The position numbers and the translations under genes are program-made. 64,000 nucleotides of DNA, taken from NCBI RefSeq assembly GCF_003688405.1, contig NZ_REFC01000011.1, positions 806,001-870,000 on the forward strand, read 5' to 3'. Position 1 is the stretch's first letter, and each line of letters starts with the position of its first letter. The stretch is from Ulvibacter antarcticus (GTDB lineage: Bacteria; Bacteroidota; Bacteroidia; Flavobacteriales; Flavobacteriaceae). Below are positions 9,012 through 17,593 of the stretch, piece after piece. The notes beneath the pieces are model-generated. The model saw only the letters and a list, made by a program, of their open reading frames with translations. It did not search any database and was not told where the DNA came from.

Positions 9012-11624
9012 ATGGATCGAGAAAATATAATTAAAATATTTAAAGTAAAAGTAAGGCCTGAACTTGATTTATATGGTGCTGATTTAACTGAAAATATTAT
9101 TGAAAGTTTTATAAAAGACTTACCTGTCCAAATATCAATAGCAGGACAAATTTTTGAGTTGAACTCTTTAATAAAAGAAGAACTTATCAATCATACGAAA
9201 AAACAGTTTGGTTTTACAAGTGGCACACATGTTTATATAAAAGGCGCAGGAATATATAATGATAGTGAAGAAATTGAATTAGATAAAGAAAATTGGCACT
9301 ATTACCTAAGGCATAAAAACTACTTAAAAGATAATGTCTTTAAAGATAATATTGATGTAGTTGAATCTTTAGATTATGAAACAGATCAAATCATAAAAAA
9401 ATTTCCAAAACCTGACGAACATAATATTTTTGATAAAAAAGGGCTTGTTATTGGACATGTGCAATCTGGTAAAACAGCAAATTTCACACATTTAATATCT
9501 AAAGCTGCTTCGATAGGTTATCGATTTGTTATAGTATTAGCAGGAATGACAGACACATTAAGAATGCAAACCCAATTTAGATTAGATAAAGAATTAGTTG
9601 GGAGAAACAGTGCTGCAATTCCTAATTTAGAAACTATTCAATGGTTAAGAGGTGAAGAGAAATTTCATCCATTAACACAATTACCTGATAAAAGAGTAAA
9701 AAATGATAATGGTGACTTTTCTGCACCTATTTCAAATTTTTCAGATCATTTCGATACCACATCTGATGTAACAATAGCGGTTATAAAAAAACTAGCAAGA
9801 AATGGCACTAATCAGTTTCAATCAATATTAGGTAATTTAATCAATTGGATTGTAAGAGCATATGATGCTAACACTATCCAATCTGTACCTGTCCTTATAA
9901 TTGATGACGAGGCCGATCAAGCAAGTATAGATAGTTCAGATGAAGATTCTGACCCAACAGTTATTAACCATGCTATTAGAAAACTAACAAGCCTTTTCCC
10001 TAAATCAGTTTATGTGGGTTACACTGCCACTCCTTTTGCGAACGTTTTTATAAATCCAGCAAATGATTATTTAGGCTTACCAGATCTTTATCCAAAAGAT
10101 TTTATTTATACATTACCTGAGCCCGAAGAGTACTTTGGAAGTAGTCGCTTTTTTGGAATTAAAAATAAAGAAAATGAACTTGCGCTAATAGAACTTCTTG
10201 AAGCTAATGAGAAAGAAATTATAAATGATGAAGATCAAGAAATTACATGTAATTTAAGTAATGCTATTGATTCTTTTATTTTCTCCTCAATTATTAGAAA
10301 ATATAGAGGCAATGATAAATTTTGTGGAATGATGATTCATACAGATCATAGAAACATTTATCATAATACTGTTTATTCTAAGGTTAGAGAATATATATCT
10401 AGTCTAGAGTGTGATTTAAATACTTTTGATAAATTCTCTGCTTTTAAAGTAAAAACACAAAGTATTGGTCGATTACAAGGTATAGTAAGCGATGTTCCTA
10501 ATTATGAATATGTTGATTTTAAAAATAATTATGATACTATCCTAAATTATTTAAAACAAAAGAATGGTGACAAAACCACTAATATCAAAGTTATAAATAG
10601 CAGGGAAGATAAACTTGATTACCTCAATGAAGAATTAAAATATTTGATTTGCATTGGTGGAAACATTATGTCAAGAGGTGTAACGATAGAAGGTTTAACT
10701 ATTACATATTATTTACGCGACACCTTAAACTATGACACTCTTCTTCAAATGGGAAGATGGTTTGGATTTCGTAAAGGTTATGAAGACCTATTACGTATTT
10801 ACACAACAGAAAGAATTGCTAGACATTTTGAATATGTAATGGCAGTAGAGGATGACTTACGAAATGAAGTGAGAAGGTATATTGAAGAAGGCTTAACTCC
10901 AATTGATTTTGCCCCAAAGGTTAGAGCTCACATGAGAATGCAACCTACTGCTAAAATGGGTAATTCATCTTTAACTAAATCTTATTCACAGCAAACAATA
11001 CAGACCATATATTTTAATAGAGATTTAAGTGTTTTAAATCATAATTATCAACTTGGCAAAAAGCTGGTTGAAAAATATCAAGATTCAATTGATAATACAG
11101 ATAATTTCGATTACAAGTATATTGCAAAGAATTCAGAAATTGAAGACTTATTAAATTTCATAAAAACATATAAGTACGCTTCTTATAATTCCTTTGAATT
11201 AAACGATATTACAAAATATATCGAACAGCGCATTAAAAGTGGAGAAATTAAAAATTTTGACATTCTCATTTCTGGAATTAAGCAATTAAAAGAAGAAACT
11301 GAACCAACTCAATTAGGAGATTTAACTATCAATCCAGTAAAACGTAACTTACGTAAAAGTAAAGGAAAAGAACATATACAAGAAAACATTGTTAACATAG
11401 GTGTTATTTCGGATACTGCTGATATTAAAATAGCCAATGACAATGATAAATTAACTTTAATATTATATTTCTTAGACAAAAGACATTCCGATGCTTTTAA
11501 TGAATCTGACGAGAATTATATGTCTGAAAAATTAAATTTTAATCCTATAGGCTTTACAGTTGCTTTTCCTAAAACAACCATTGCTAATGGTGAAATTGAT
11601 TATTATCAACAAATATTTGAATAA
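9012..11624 (+). CDS. Z1-domain superfamily II helicase-like ATPase
   Basis: Large DNA-dependent ATPase of the Z1 family, known from restriction-like islands that pair it with a DUF4420-type nuclease. Walker A is GHVQSGKT (148-155), the DEAD-like Walker B is IIDDEAD (296-302), and YVGYTATPFANVF (334-346) is a helicase motif III. The C-terminal Z1 core has GGNIMSRGVTIEGLT and LQMGRWFGFR, with the arginines expected at motifs V-VI. Length 870 is normal for the family. It lies 67 bases after the McrC-like gene and its stop directly touches the ATG of the next gene, so the last three island genes are coupled. Known relatives often travel with a MutL/MORC-type ATPase, which is absent here. Confidence 0.92.
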   Translation: MDRENIIKIFKVKVRPELDLYGADLTENIIESFIKDLPVQISIAGQIFELNSLIKEELINHTKKQFGFTSGTHVYIKGAGIYNDSEEIELDKENWHYYLRHKNYLKDNVFKDNIDVVESLDYETDQIIKKFPKPDEHNIFDKKGLVIGHVQSGKTANFTHLISKAASIGYRFVIVLAGMTDTLRMQTQFRLDKELVGRNSAAIPNLETIQWLRGEEKFHPLTQLPDKRVKNDNGDFSAPISNFSDHFDTTSDVTIAVIKKLARNGTNQFQSILGNLINWIVRAYDANTIQSVPVLIIDDEADQASIDSSDEDSDPTVINHAIRKLTSLFPKSVYVGYTATPFANVFINPANDYLGLPDLYPKDFIYTLPEPEEYFGSSRFFGIKNKENELALIELLEANEKEIINDEDQEITCNLSNAIDSFIFSSIIRKYRGNDKFCGMMIHTDHRNIYHNTVYSKVREYISSLECDLNTFDKFSAFKVKTQSIGRLQGIVSDVPNYEYVDFKNNYDTILNYLKQKNGDKTTNIKVINSREDKLDYLNEELKYLICIGGNIMSRGVTIEGLTITYYLRDTLNYDTLLQMGRWFGFRKGYEDLLRIYTTERIARHFEYVMAVEDDLRNEVRRYIEEGLTPIDFAPKVRAHMRMQPTAKMGNSSLTKSYSQQTIQTIYFNRDLSVLNHNYQLGKKLVEKYQDSIDNTDNFDYKYIAKNSEIEDLLNFIKTYKYASYNSFELNDITKYIEQRIKSGEIKNFDILISGIKQLKEETEPTQLGDLTINPVKRNLRKSKGKEHIQENIVNIGVISDTADIKIANDNDKLTLILYFLDKRHSDAFNESDENYMSEKLNFNPIGFTVAFPKTTIANGEIDYYQQIFE

Positions 11625-12560
11625 ATGATAGAAAACTATATTTCCAAATTAAGTTATACATCTTTAAAAGAAGATAAAATAGAAGCTTTAGAAATACCAA
11701 TAGAGGGTTTAAAAACTTATATATATTATGATTACTCAAAGCAACTTCATTTTATTATAAAATCACAAGAAACTATTATTGAAAACAGAAAAGGTATAAA
11801 AGTAAAACACTCTACTTTAGATTTAATTGATTTTGGTAAAGATTCATTTATTGATATAATATGCACTCATGAAGATTTTAAAAAAGAATTTATTCAAATA
11901 GCTGAACAAATAATTAACCATTTCAAACAAAACAATGATATAGTAAAAGCTATAAAGTTTACAATCAATAAGTGGTATTATTTCTTTGAAAAAGATAGTA
12001 ATGTTGACTTAAATGAATCTGATGTTAAAGGATTAATTGGAGAGCTGCTTTTAATTAAAAATTTATCTACTAAGAAAAGTTACAAAGAAATAATTAAAGC
12101 ATGGAATGGTCCTGAAAGTGGGCTGAGAGATTTTAATTTTAATACTTTTGATATTGAAGTTAAAACTAGTTCAAAAGAGATAGGGCATGTTCATACTATA
12201 AACGGACAAATTCAATTAAAAACCGAAGACATTATACTATATGTTTATTCTGTAAGTCTAAAGAAAAGTGATTCTGAGAATTCTATTACATTAAAAAAAT
12301 TAATAGACTCTATTTGTTTAGAAATTGGTGATGATGCTTTTTTACTCAATGATTTCTTTGAAAAACTTGAAAAAGTGAATGTTTTAGTGCCTAAAACAGA
12401 AAATTACAATCATTTCGCGTATGAGTTGAAAAACATTTTAACCATTAAAATTAACAAAGAAAATTTAGATCAATTTTTGATAGAGAATGAAAATACAAGA
12501 ATATCAAATTTGAAATATGACTATGATTTTAATGGCTTAATAAACAGTGAAATACTATGA
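11625..12560 (+). CDS. DUF4420-type PD-(D/E)XK nuclease
   Basis: Predicted restriction endonuclease that works with the Z1 ATPase. Key residues are visible: Glu140 in KGLIGELLLI, Asp169 in ESGLRDF, and the E-x-K pair Glu178/Lys180 in FDIEVKTSS, the classical PD-(D/E)XK arrangement. WNGPESG just before the Asp is typical of the family. Length is 311 residues. The ATG directly follows the stop of the Z1 gene, and the 3' end overlaps the next gene by 4 bases. This family is the usual companion of Z1; here it sits downstream of a McrBC-like pair, giving the island two separate nucleases. Confidence 0.88.
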   Translation: MIENYISKLSYTSLKEDKIEALEIPIEGLKTYIYYDYSKQLHFIIKSQETIIENRKGIKVKHSTLDLIDFGKDSFIDIICTHEDFKKEFIQIAEQIINHFKQNNDIVKAIKFTINKWYYFFEKDSNVDLNESDVKGLIGELLLIKNLSTKKSYKEIIKAWNGPESGLRDFNFNTFDIEVKTSSKEIGHVHTINGQIQLKTEDIILYVYSVSLKKSDSENSITLKKLIDSICLEIGDDAFLLNDFFEKLEKVNVLVPKTENYNHFAYELKNILTIKINKENLDQFLIENENTRISNLKYDYDFNGLINSEIL

Positions 12561-13051
12561 AATCAATAGTTAGTGATGTATACATTAAAAGACTAACTAC
12601 TCAAGAATTAGGTTACAGAAGAGGAAGACTTATGACTGGTGGTTATTTTTATATATCTAAATCAGCTGTTGGTACATTCTTTAAAGAGTTGGACAAATAT
12701 GTTTTAAATGATTTTTTAAAATTAGATTTCAACGACCCTTTAGAACCTAATAATATAATACAAGCCTCATATGTTTATCACAATGATAAATACGCGAGAG
12801 AAAATGGTACTAGAAATGAATATCGAATATATCACAATAGAGATATAGCAAAACACGAATTGCATTTTCAACCATTTGAAATAGTTGTTTTTATTAAAGA
12901 AAATGACGATAATTATAAAATAGAACATTTTACGCCTAGGAATAAGGAATATCAAATTTTACAAAAAGCAATAGAAGAAAGTAAAATCAGAGGAAATCAT
13001 GCATTACTAACTAAAAGAAAATATTATGATTTAATATCAGCCTATAACTAA
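12557..13051 (+). CDS. Stand-alone EcoRII-N-like (B3-fold) DNA-recognition protein
   Basis: A 164-residue protein resembling the N-terminal effector/recognition domain of the endonuclease EcoRII. It begins with VYIKRLTTQELG (8-19), then TGGYFYIS (27-34), and has GTRNEYRIYHN (84-94) followed by a hydrophobic strand EIVVFI. In EcoRII, as I remember it, the matching pieces are YIKRL, TGGHQ and TRNEKRI in the same order and similar spacing. There is no catalytic domain, so it should recognise DNA and leave cutting to the DUF4420 or McrC-like partner. It overlaps the DUF4420 gene by 4 bases. The assignment is by eye and from memory; a structural comparison would settle it. Confidence 0.6.
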   Translation: MKSIVSDVYIKRLTTQELGYRRGRLMTGGYFYISKSAVGTFFKELDKYVLNDFLKLDFNDPLEPNNIIQASYVYHNDKYARENGTRNEYRIYHNRDIAKHELHFQPFEIVVFIKENDDNYKIEHFTPRNKEYQILQKAIEESKIRGNHALLTKRKYYDLISAYN

Positions 13052-13091
13052 TATCATAAATTAAATGTAGTTGGGTTTTTAAAAAAATATA

Positions 13092-13352
13092 ATGTATAAT
13101 TTTAGATTGGGTTCGCGTAACGATAAAATTTTACTTGTCGAAAATTTGGACAAACAAGATCCTGACTTTAACTCCGCTTTTACTGTTAAAACATATTATA
13201 GTGAAAAGTCCGTTACTGAAGAAGGTTGGAGTCATCAATTGATATTGCTGAAACCTAGTTCCACTGATAAAAGCTATAATGATATTATCATTTCGGAAGA
13301 GAATGCCTCAGATATGATAATTGTGGGTGAGTTTGTTGAAGTGCTCCATTAG
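13092..13352 (+). CDS. Small hypothetical protein
   Basis: An 86-residue open frame, starting MYNFRLGSRNDKILLVENL and ending GEFVEVLH. No family is recognised; it has no signal peptide or membrane segment and looks like a small soluble beta-rich protein. It lies 40 bases after the last island gene. Its codons look less A/T-extreme than the island's, so it may belong to the original backbone between dnaE and the regulator gene, or be a remnant. It may not be translated. Confidence 0.45.
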   Translation: MYNFRLGSRNDKILLVENLDKQDPDFNSAFTVKTYYSEKSVTEEGWSHQLILLKPSSTDKSYNDIIISEENASDMIIVGEFVEVLH

Positions 13353-13441
13353 AAGTTTAATCCTGCTTGATCAGAAATAGAAATGGACAAATTGATAGTG
13401 GGTAATATATTTAAAAATCAAAATTCTAAGTTAAAGAATCA

Positions 13442-14038
13442 ATGCCCAACCAAAACCTCACATCCTACCTCACCCAAAAAGCTGGCCTCACTCAAGCTGA
13501 GGTCGACGAATTACAACCTTTGCTAAAATCTGGAAGTTTCAAAAAGGGTGAGAAGTTACTCAATGAAGGCGATATTTGTAAGGACTCTATTTTCGTGGAA
13601 AGTGGCTTGTTACGCACGTTTACCTTAGATGAATCCGGGAAGGAACATATCATTCAATTTGCACCGGAGAATTGGTTTACCGGAGATCGTGGGAGTATTT
13701 ATTTTAATGATCCGGCCTATTTTAGTATTGAAGCGATTGAATATACGCATGCGGTTTTTGTGAATGATGCTTTTATCGATAAAGCTTCAGAAATAAGTGA
13801 GAATTTTAGGCAGCATAATAAACGGCTTTTACACAATCATATTCGGCATTTACAGAAACGAATTGATCTGCTTTTGGGTGCTACCGCAGAGACCCGTTAT
13901 CTACACTTTACAAAACAATATCCCGATCTCTTGCTTCGGGTTCCCCAATGGATGATCGCGTCTTATTTAGGTATTACGCCTGAAAGCTTAAGCCGTGTTC
14001 GAAAAGAACTAGCCGATAAGAATTTTAAGAGAAGTTAG
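13442..14038 (+). CDS. Crp/Fnr-family transcriptional regulator
   Basis: A 198-residue cyclic-nucleotide-binding-domain regulator. The N-terminal part has the beta-roll pattern GSFKKGEKLLNEGDIC ... FVESGLLRTF; the C-terminal part carries a helix-turn-helix, VPQWMIASYLGITPESLSRVRKEL. The phosphate-binding cassette does not show the RGE of true cAMP binders, which is usual in Bacteroidetes members of this family, so the ligand is unknown. It is the first clearly backbone gene after the island and stands alone. Target genes cannot be inferred. Confidence 0.9.
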   Translation: MPNQNLTSYLTQKAGLTQAEVDELQPLLKSGSFKKGEKLLNEGDICKDSIFVESGLLRTFTLDESGKEHIIQFAPENWFTGDRGSIYFNDPAYFSIEAIEYTHAVFVNDAFIDKASEISENFRQHNKRLLHNHIRHLQKRIDLLLGATAETRYLHFTKQYPDLLLRVPQWMIASYLGITPESLSRVRKELADKNFKRS

Positions 14039-14260
14039 AAAGTTTCAGAGTTTCAAAGTCTCAAAGTCTCAAATATTCAAAGCATCGAGATTTAGGATTG
14101 AGTTTTTTCGTCTAGATTTTTCCTACCCGTACTGAAAAAGTTTTTTCGGGTGGGTGGGTTCGTTTTTTCATCAACCGCGCTCTGCCATAGCGGCTACGCG
14201 ATGGCGCAGTGGAAAAAATGAACGAAACATGAATATTACATTGAGTCAAAAGTAAAAAAC

Positions 14261-14836
14261 TTACTTCATCATCGCTTTTTCCAGTTTCCTATCCGGGATT
14301 ACCCACATGATGGCTACGATTACAAATCCGGCAATGGAAATCCAAACGTTTACAAAGGCCAGCGGGATGGCAACAAGGTAAATTACAGTTGACAGGTTCT
14401 CTTTTACACCCATCTTTACAATAGTCTTCAACGGATGGTTATCGTCGTGAAATCGTAATAATGAAATCTCCAAAATGCGATAAGCAACCGAAGACATTAA
14501 GAGTACAACACCATAAAGTGCAATGGGGACGGCTGTTAATTGATGTTCGTTGATCCATGAGGTTGCAAAGGGAATCAAGGACAACCAGAAAAGTAGGTGT
14601 AGATTCGCCCATAAAATACCGCCGTTTACTTTTTCAGTCACCTGCATTAAATGGTGGTGATTATTCCAGTAAATTCCGACATAGATGAAGCTAAGTACAT
14701 AGCTTATAAGTATCGGAAGTATATGCAAAATACCTTCTAAGGAAGGTTCTTCAGGGGCTTTCAGCTCTAATACCATAATGGTTATCACAATGGCGAGTAC
14801 ACCATCACTAAATGCTTCTAATCGTCCTGTTTTCAT
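14261..14836 (-). CDS. TMEM175/DUF1211-type potassium channel-like membrane protein
   Basis: A 191-residue membrane protein with about six hydrophobic segments. The start, GRLEAFSDGVLAIVITIMVL, contains the (R/K)xxxFSD signature of the TMEM175 family, whose bacterial members assemble as potassium-selective channels. A conserved-looking YWNNHHHLM follows the third hydrophobic stretch. It stands alone, with simple-sequence repeats on both sides. Family membership is firm; ion selectivity is carried over from the family and not shown by the sequence. Confidence 0.85.
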   Translation of the reverse strand: MKTGRLEAFSDGVLAIVITIMVLELKAPEEPSLEGILHILPILISYVLSFIYVGIYWNNHHHLMQVTEKVNGGILWANLHLLFWLSLIPFATSWINEHQLTAVPIALYGVVLLMSSVAYRILEISLLRFHDDNHPLKTIVKMGVKENLSTVIYLVAIPLAFVNVWISIAGFVIVAIMWVIPDRKLEKAMMK

Positions 14837-14928
14837 GGTTTAGGTTGTTAGTTGTGTTTATCTAAATTACGAAATTTTGATATATTTTAGAAGTTTCAGA
14901 AGTTTCAGAGAACCAAAGTATCAAAGTT

Positions 14929-15019
14929 TCTCAAATCTCAAATCTCAAATTGAGCATTGAACATTCAATTGTTTATATATGATATGATTTTGTTGGTTAT
15001 AAAGACTAAAGACTAAAGA
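14929..15019. repeat. Short period-7 simple repeats
   Basis: Three perfect copies of TCTCAAA (14929-14949) and about two and a half copies of AAAGACT (15001-15019) lie between the TMEM175-like and pirin genes. Similar degenerate text (TCAAAGTC, period 8) follows the Crp-like gene at about 14050-14085. No gene is present. Confidence 0.6.
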
Positions 15020-15063
15020 ATCTCACATCTCCAGTCTCAAATCTTATGTCTCACATCTTAAGT

Positions 15064-15942
15064 CTAATCCTCCAAATACCCAAATTTCCCCATATTATAG
15101 TCGTTGATCGCTTCTTTGAGTTCATCTCTGGAATTCATCACGAAGGGCCCTTGTGCTGCAATGGGTTCGTTGATGGGTTCTCCTGAAAGAATGAGTACAA
15201 CGGCATCTTCGGAAGCTTCTAATTTGAAATCCTCACCTTTATTTTCGAATAAAGCCAAATGATCTGTCGGGACTTCTTCCGAAGCATTTACGGTGATACT
15301 ACCTTCGATTACTAATAAACAAGTGCTGTAATTGGCAGGAAACGAAAAATCGGCTACTGCTCCTTTTTCCAGGCGGGCGTTGAGCATATGCATGGGTGTA
15401 AATGTAGATGCAGATCCTTTTACGTCTTTGTAGTTTCCGGCGACCACTTCTATTTTTCCGTTTTTCTTCGGAAGGGTGTACACGTTGATATCATCTTTTG
15501 ATAAAGCCTGATACTTAGGTGTTGACATCTTGTCTTTTGCAGGCAAATTCACCCATAGCTGCACCATTTGAAAGTCACCTCCTTCTTTACTGAAAGATTC
15601 TTCATGGTATTCTTTGTGTAATACTCCTGATGCGGCTGTCATCCATTGTACGCCTCCTTCACCAATGATACCGCCGCCACCACTACTATCGTGATGTGCC
15701 ACTTTCCCTTTGTAGGCAATGGTTACGGTTTCAAATCCGCGATGCGGGTGTACTCCTACCCCTTTAGGTTTTTCTGAAGGCGGAAAATAGAATTTCGAAT
15801 TGTAATCTAAAAGGATAAAGGGAGTCATTCGCTCCATGTCCAATCTGAATCCGCTAGGGATAAAATTATGCACTCTAAATCCGTCGCCTACAAAATGAGG
15901 TGGTCTTGGGGCTGCAACTAATTCTATGTTTTTAGTATTCAT
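15064..15942 (-). CDS. Pirin-family bicupin
   Basis: A 292-residue pirin-like protein: two cupin barrels, the first able to bind a metal. The N-terminal cupin shows HPHRGFETVTIAYKG, HHDSSG and a later HKEYHEE, the usual His/Glu metal set. The C-terminal cupin carries NARLEKGAVADFSFP. Relatives include quercetinase-like and redox-sensing proteins; the exact role here is unknown. The ATG at 15942 (MNTKNIELVAAPRPPH) is chosen because the longer in-frame extension to 16122 is unrelated to pirins. Confidence 0.9.
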   Translation of the reverse strand: MNTKNIELVAAPRPPHFVGDGFRVHNFIPSGFRLDMERMTPFILLDYNSKFYFPPSEKPKGVGVHPHRGFETVTIAYKGKVAHHDSSGGGGIIGEGGVQWMTAASGVLHKEYHEESFSKEGGDFQMVQLWVNLPAKDKMSTPKYQALSKDDINVYTLPKKNGKIEVVAGNYKDVKGSASTFTPMHMLNARLEKGAVADFSFPANYSTCLLVIEGSITVNASEEVPTDHLALFENKGEDFKLEASEDAVVLILSGEPINEPIAAQGPFVMNSRDELKEAINDYNMGKFGYLED

Positions 15943-16134
15943 GACTTTATTTTTTAATAATATCAAAAATACAACGGACGATAAAAGTATGCATTGATGT
16001 ATGGTAAGAAAGTTTGCTAGAAGAAAGAAGTAAGAATAAAGAAGCTGGGAGCAGGAAGAATGAAGCGGGAAGATAGTCTTTAGTGAGAACTTACTGTTCT
16101 TTTTAGGTTTAGTAAGCTCCATATTTTTAATTTT

Positions 16135-16209
16135 GCTCCCAGCTCCCAGCTCCCAGCTCCCAGCTCCCAGCTCCCAGCTCCCAGCTCCCAGCTCCCAGCT
16201 CCCAGCTCC
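16135..16209. repeat. Heptanucleotide tandem repeat (AGCTCCC)n
   Basis: Nine perfect in-register copies of AGCTCCC (16141-16203) with a partial copy at each end. Period 7 is not a multiple of 3, and the region lies between the divergent pirin and thioredoxin genes, so it is non-coding. A degenerate inverted piece (GGGAGCAGG near 16047-16055) occurs nearby. Copy number is likely to vary by slippage. Confidence 0.95.
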
Positions 16210-16383
16210 AGGCAGGGATTGCAGTGGAAATCCCGCTCATGTAGTAGAGCAGAGCTCACTACACGGGCAGGCATAATGATAATTATAGTATTTAGTAATA
16301 AGTGTATTGTCTAAACTAATGTTAACCATATACTTTTTGGTATATTTATTGCCTATTTTTGTTTAGTAATTAAAATTGAAATT

Positions 16384-16701
16384 ATGGCTTTAGAAATAAC
16401 AGACGCAACGTTTGAAGAAACAGTATTAAAAAGTGACAAGCCCGTAGTGGTTGATTTTTGGGCAGCTTGGTGTGGCCCATGTAGAATGGTTGGACCGATC
16501 ATTGACCAAATTAGTGAAGAATACGAGGGTAAGGCCGTTGTTGGAAAAGTAGATGTTGATGCGAATCAGGAATTTGCTGCCAAGTATGGTGTTAGAAATA
16601 TCCCAACTGTATTGGTTTTTGACAAAGGTGAATTAGTAGGGCGTCAGGTTGGCGTTGCTCCAAAGAATGTATACGCAGAGGCGATTGATAAGCTTTTGTA
16701 G
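16384..16701 (+). CDS. trxA: Thioredoxin
   Basis: General cytoplasmic dithiol reductant. It is 105 residues with the WCGPC active site (29-33), preceded by VVVDFWAAWCGPC and followed by the conserved NIPTVLVFDKGELVG with the cis-proline. No signal peptide, so cytoplasmic. Monocistronic: an imperfect hairpin with a T-rich tail follows (16757-16784). Standard length and no oddities. Confidence 0.97.
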   Translation: MALEITDATFEETVLKSDKPVVVDFWAAWCGPCRMVGPIIDQISEEYEGKAVVGKVDVDANQEFAAKYGVRNIPTVLVFDKGELVGRQVGVAPKNVYAEAIDKLL

Positions 16702-16756
16702 TTATTAAAGAGTTCTCTAACAAAAGTACTTAAGAGGATTCAGTAATTTTATATAG

Positions 16757-16784
16757 GAAAAGGTTCTCGTTTGGGAGCCTTTTC
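16757..16784 (+). terminator. Rho-independent terminator after trxA
   Basis: Imperfect stem AAAAGGTTCTC ... GGGAGCCTTTT with G-T pairs, followed by CTTATTTT. It ends the thioredoxin transcript. Confidence 0.65.
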
Positions 16785-16899
16785 TTATTTTAGTGCCTTA
16801 ACTAATCAAATGCTTGTCTGAAAGTCTTGACGGCATTGAAATCAGGTTTAGATCATATTAATAAATACCCGACTTTGATCGGGCTGACAATAAAATAGC

Positions 16900-17442
16900 A
16901 TGGAAAAGAAAATGAAAGCTCAGGATTTAATAGATAATCAGCAATTGGAAGACAGAACCATATTTTTATGGGGAATGGTAGACGATAAAAGTGCGCGTCA
17001 TGTAGTTGACAGGTTATTGTATTTGGATTCATTAAACAATAAAGAGATAAAATTTTATATTAATAGTCCGGGAGGCTATGTAACCAGCGGATTTTCTATG
17101 TACGATACGATTAGGTCGATAAAAAGTCCTGTGTCTACTATCTGTACAGGTTTAGCAGCTTCAATGGGAAGTATTTTGTTGTCTGCTGGTAAGAAAGGGC
17201 GTAGATTTATTCAGCCACATGCGCGAGTGATGATTCACCAACCCAGTGGTGGTGCACGTGGACAAGCAAGTGATATAGAAATTACAGCTCAGGAGATTAT
17301 TAAAACCAAAGAGTTAAGTGCAAAGATTCTTGCAGATAATTGCGGACAGAAATTCGACAAGGTGATGAAGGATTTTAATCGCGATCACTGGATGGGAGCC
17401 GATGAGTCTGTGAAGTATGGTATTGTTGATGGGGTCATCTAG
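16900..17442 (+). CDS. clpP: ClpP-family serine protease (second-type ClpP)
   Basis: Proteolytic subunit of a Clp-type protease. Catalytic residues are Ser88 in GLAASMGS, His113 in MIHQPSGG and Asp162 in NRDHWMGADES; NSPGGYV (55-61) forms the oxyanion-hole strand. At 180 residues it lacks the longer N-terminal segment of the main ClpP and is not beside clpX, so it is probably a paralogue. No processing propeptide is visible. It stands alone between trxA and a DUF58 gene. Confidence 0.92.
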   Translation: MEKKMKAQDLIDNQQLEDRTIFLWGMVDDKSARHVVDRLLYLDSLNNKEIKFYINSPGGYVTSGFSMYDTIRSIKSPVSTICTGLAASMGSILLSAGKKGRRFIQPHARVMIHQPSGGARGQASDIEITAQEIIKTKELSAKILADNCGQKFDKVMKDFNRDHWMGADESVKYGIVDGVI

Positions 17443-17557
17443 ATATTAGACGTTAGATGTAAGATTTGAGACAAAGCTTCTCGATACATCCTCCAGAGGC
17501 GGACACTCGAAGTGAAAATATGGATATAGAGCACGAAATAAATGACTTCTCGATACT

Positions 17558-17577
17558 ATCCCGATAGCTATCGGGAT
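17558..17577. repeat. Perfect 20-bp palindrome
   Basis: ATCCCGATAGCTATCGGGAT is fully self-complementary. It lies inside repeat-like text (CTTCTCGATAC ... CACTCGAAGTGA) directly before the DUF58 gene. A degenerate relative, TCCCGATAGATATTGGGA, is present in the tRNA-Asp array near 19245. Confidence 0.9.
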
Positions 17578-17593
17578 CACTCGAAGTGACAAT

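Noticed and set aside
3871-13051. BREX, DISARM or Dnd system
   Set aside because: No PglZ, PglX, DrmA/B or Dnd genes; the McrB signature and Z1/DUF4420 proteins define different systems.
14160-14215. Imperfect hairpin TGCCATAGCG ... CGCGATGGCGCA as a regulatory RNA
   Set aside because: Weak, mismatched and without a terminator tail; nothing more than a repeat-like remnant can be claimed.
16080-16274. Open frame encoding a WELGAGS-type repeat
   Set aside because: It is a translation of the AGCTCCC heptamer repeat and overlaps only intergenic DNA.
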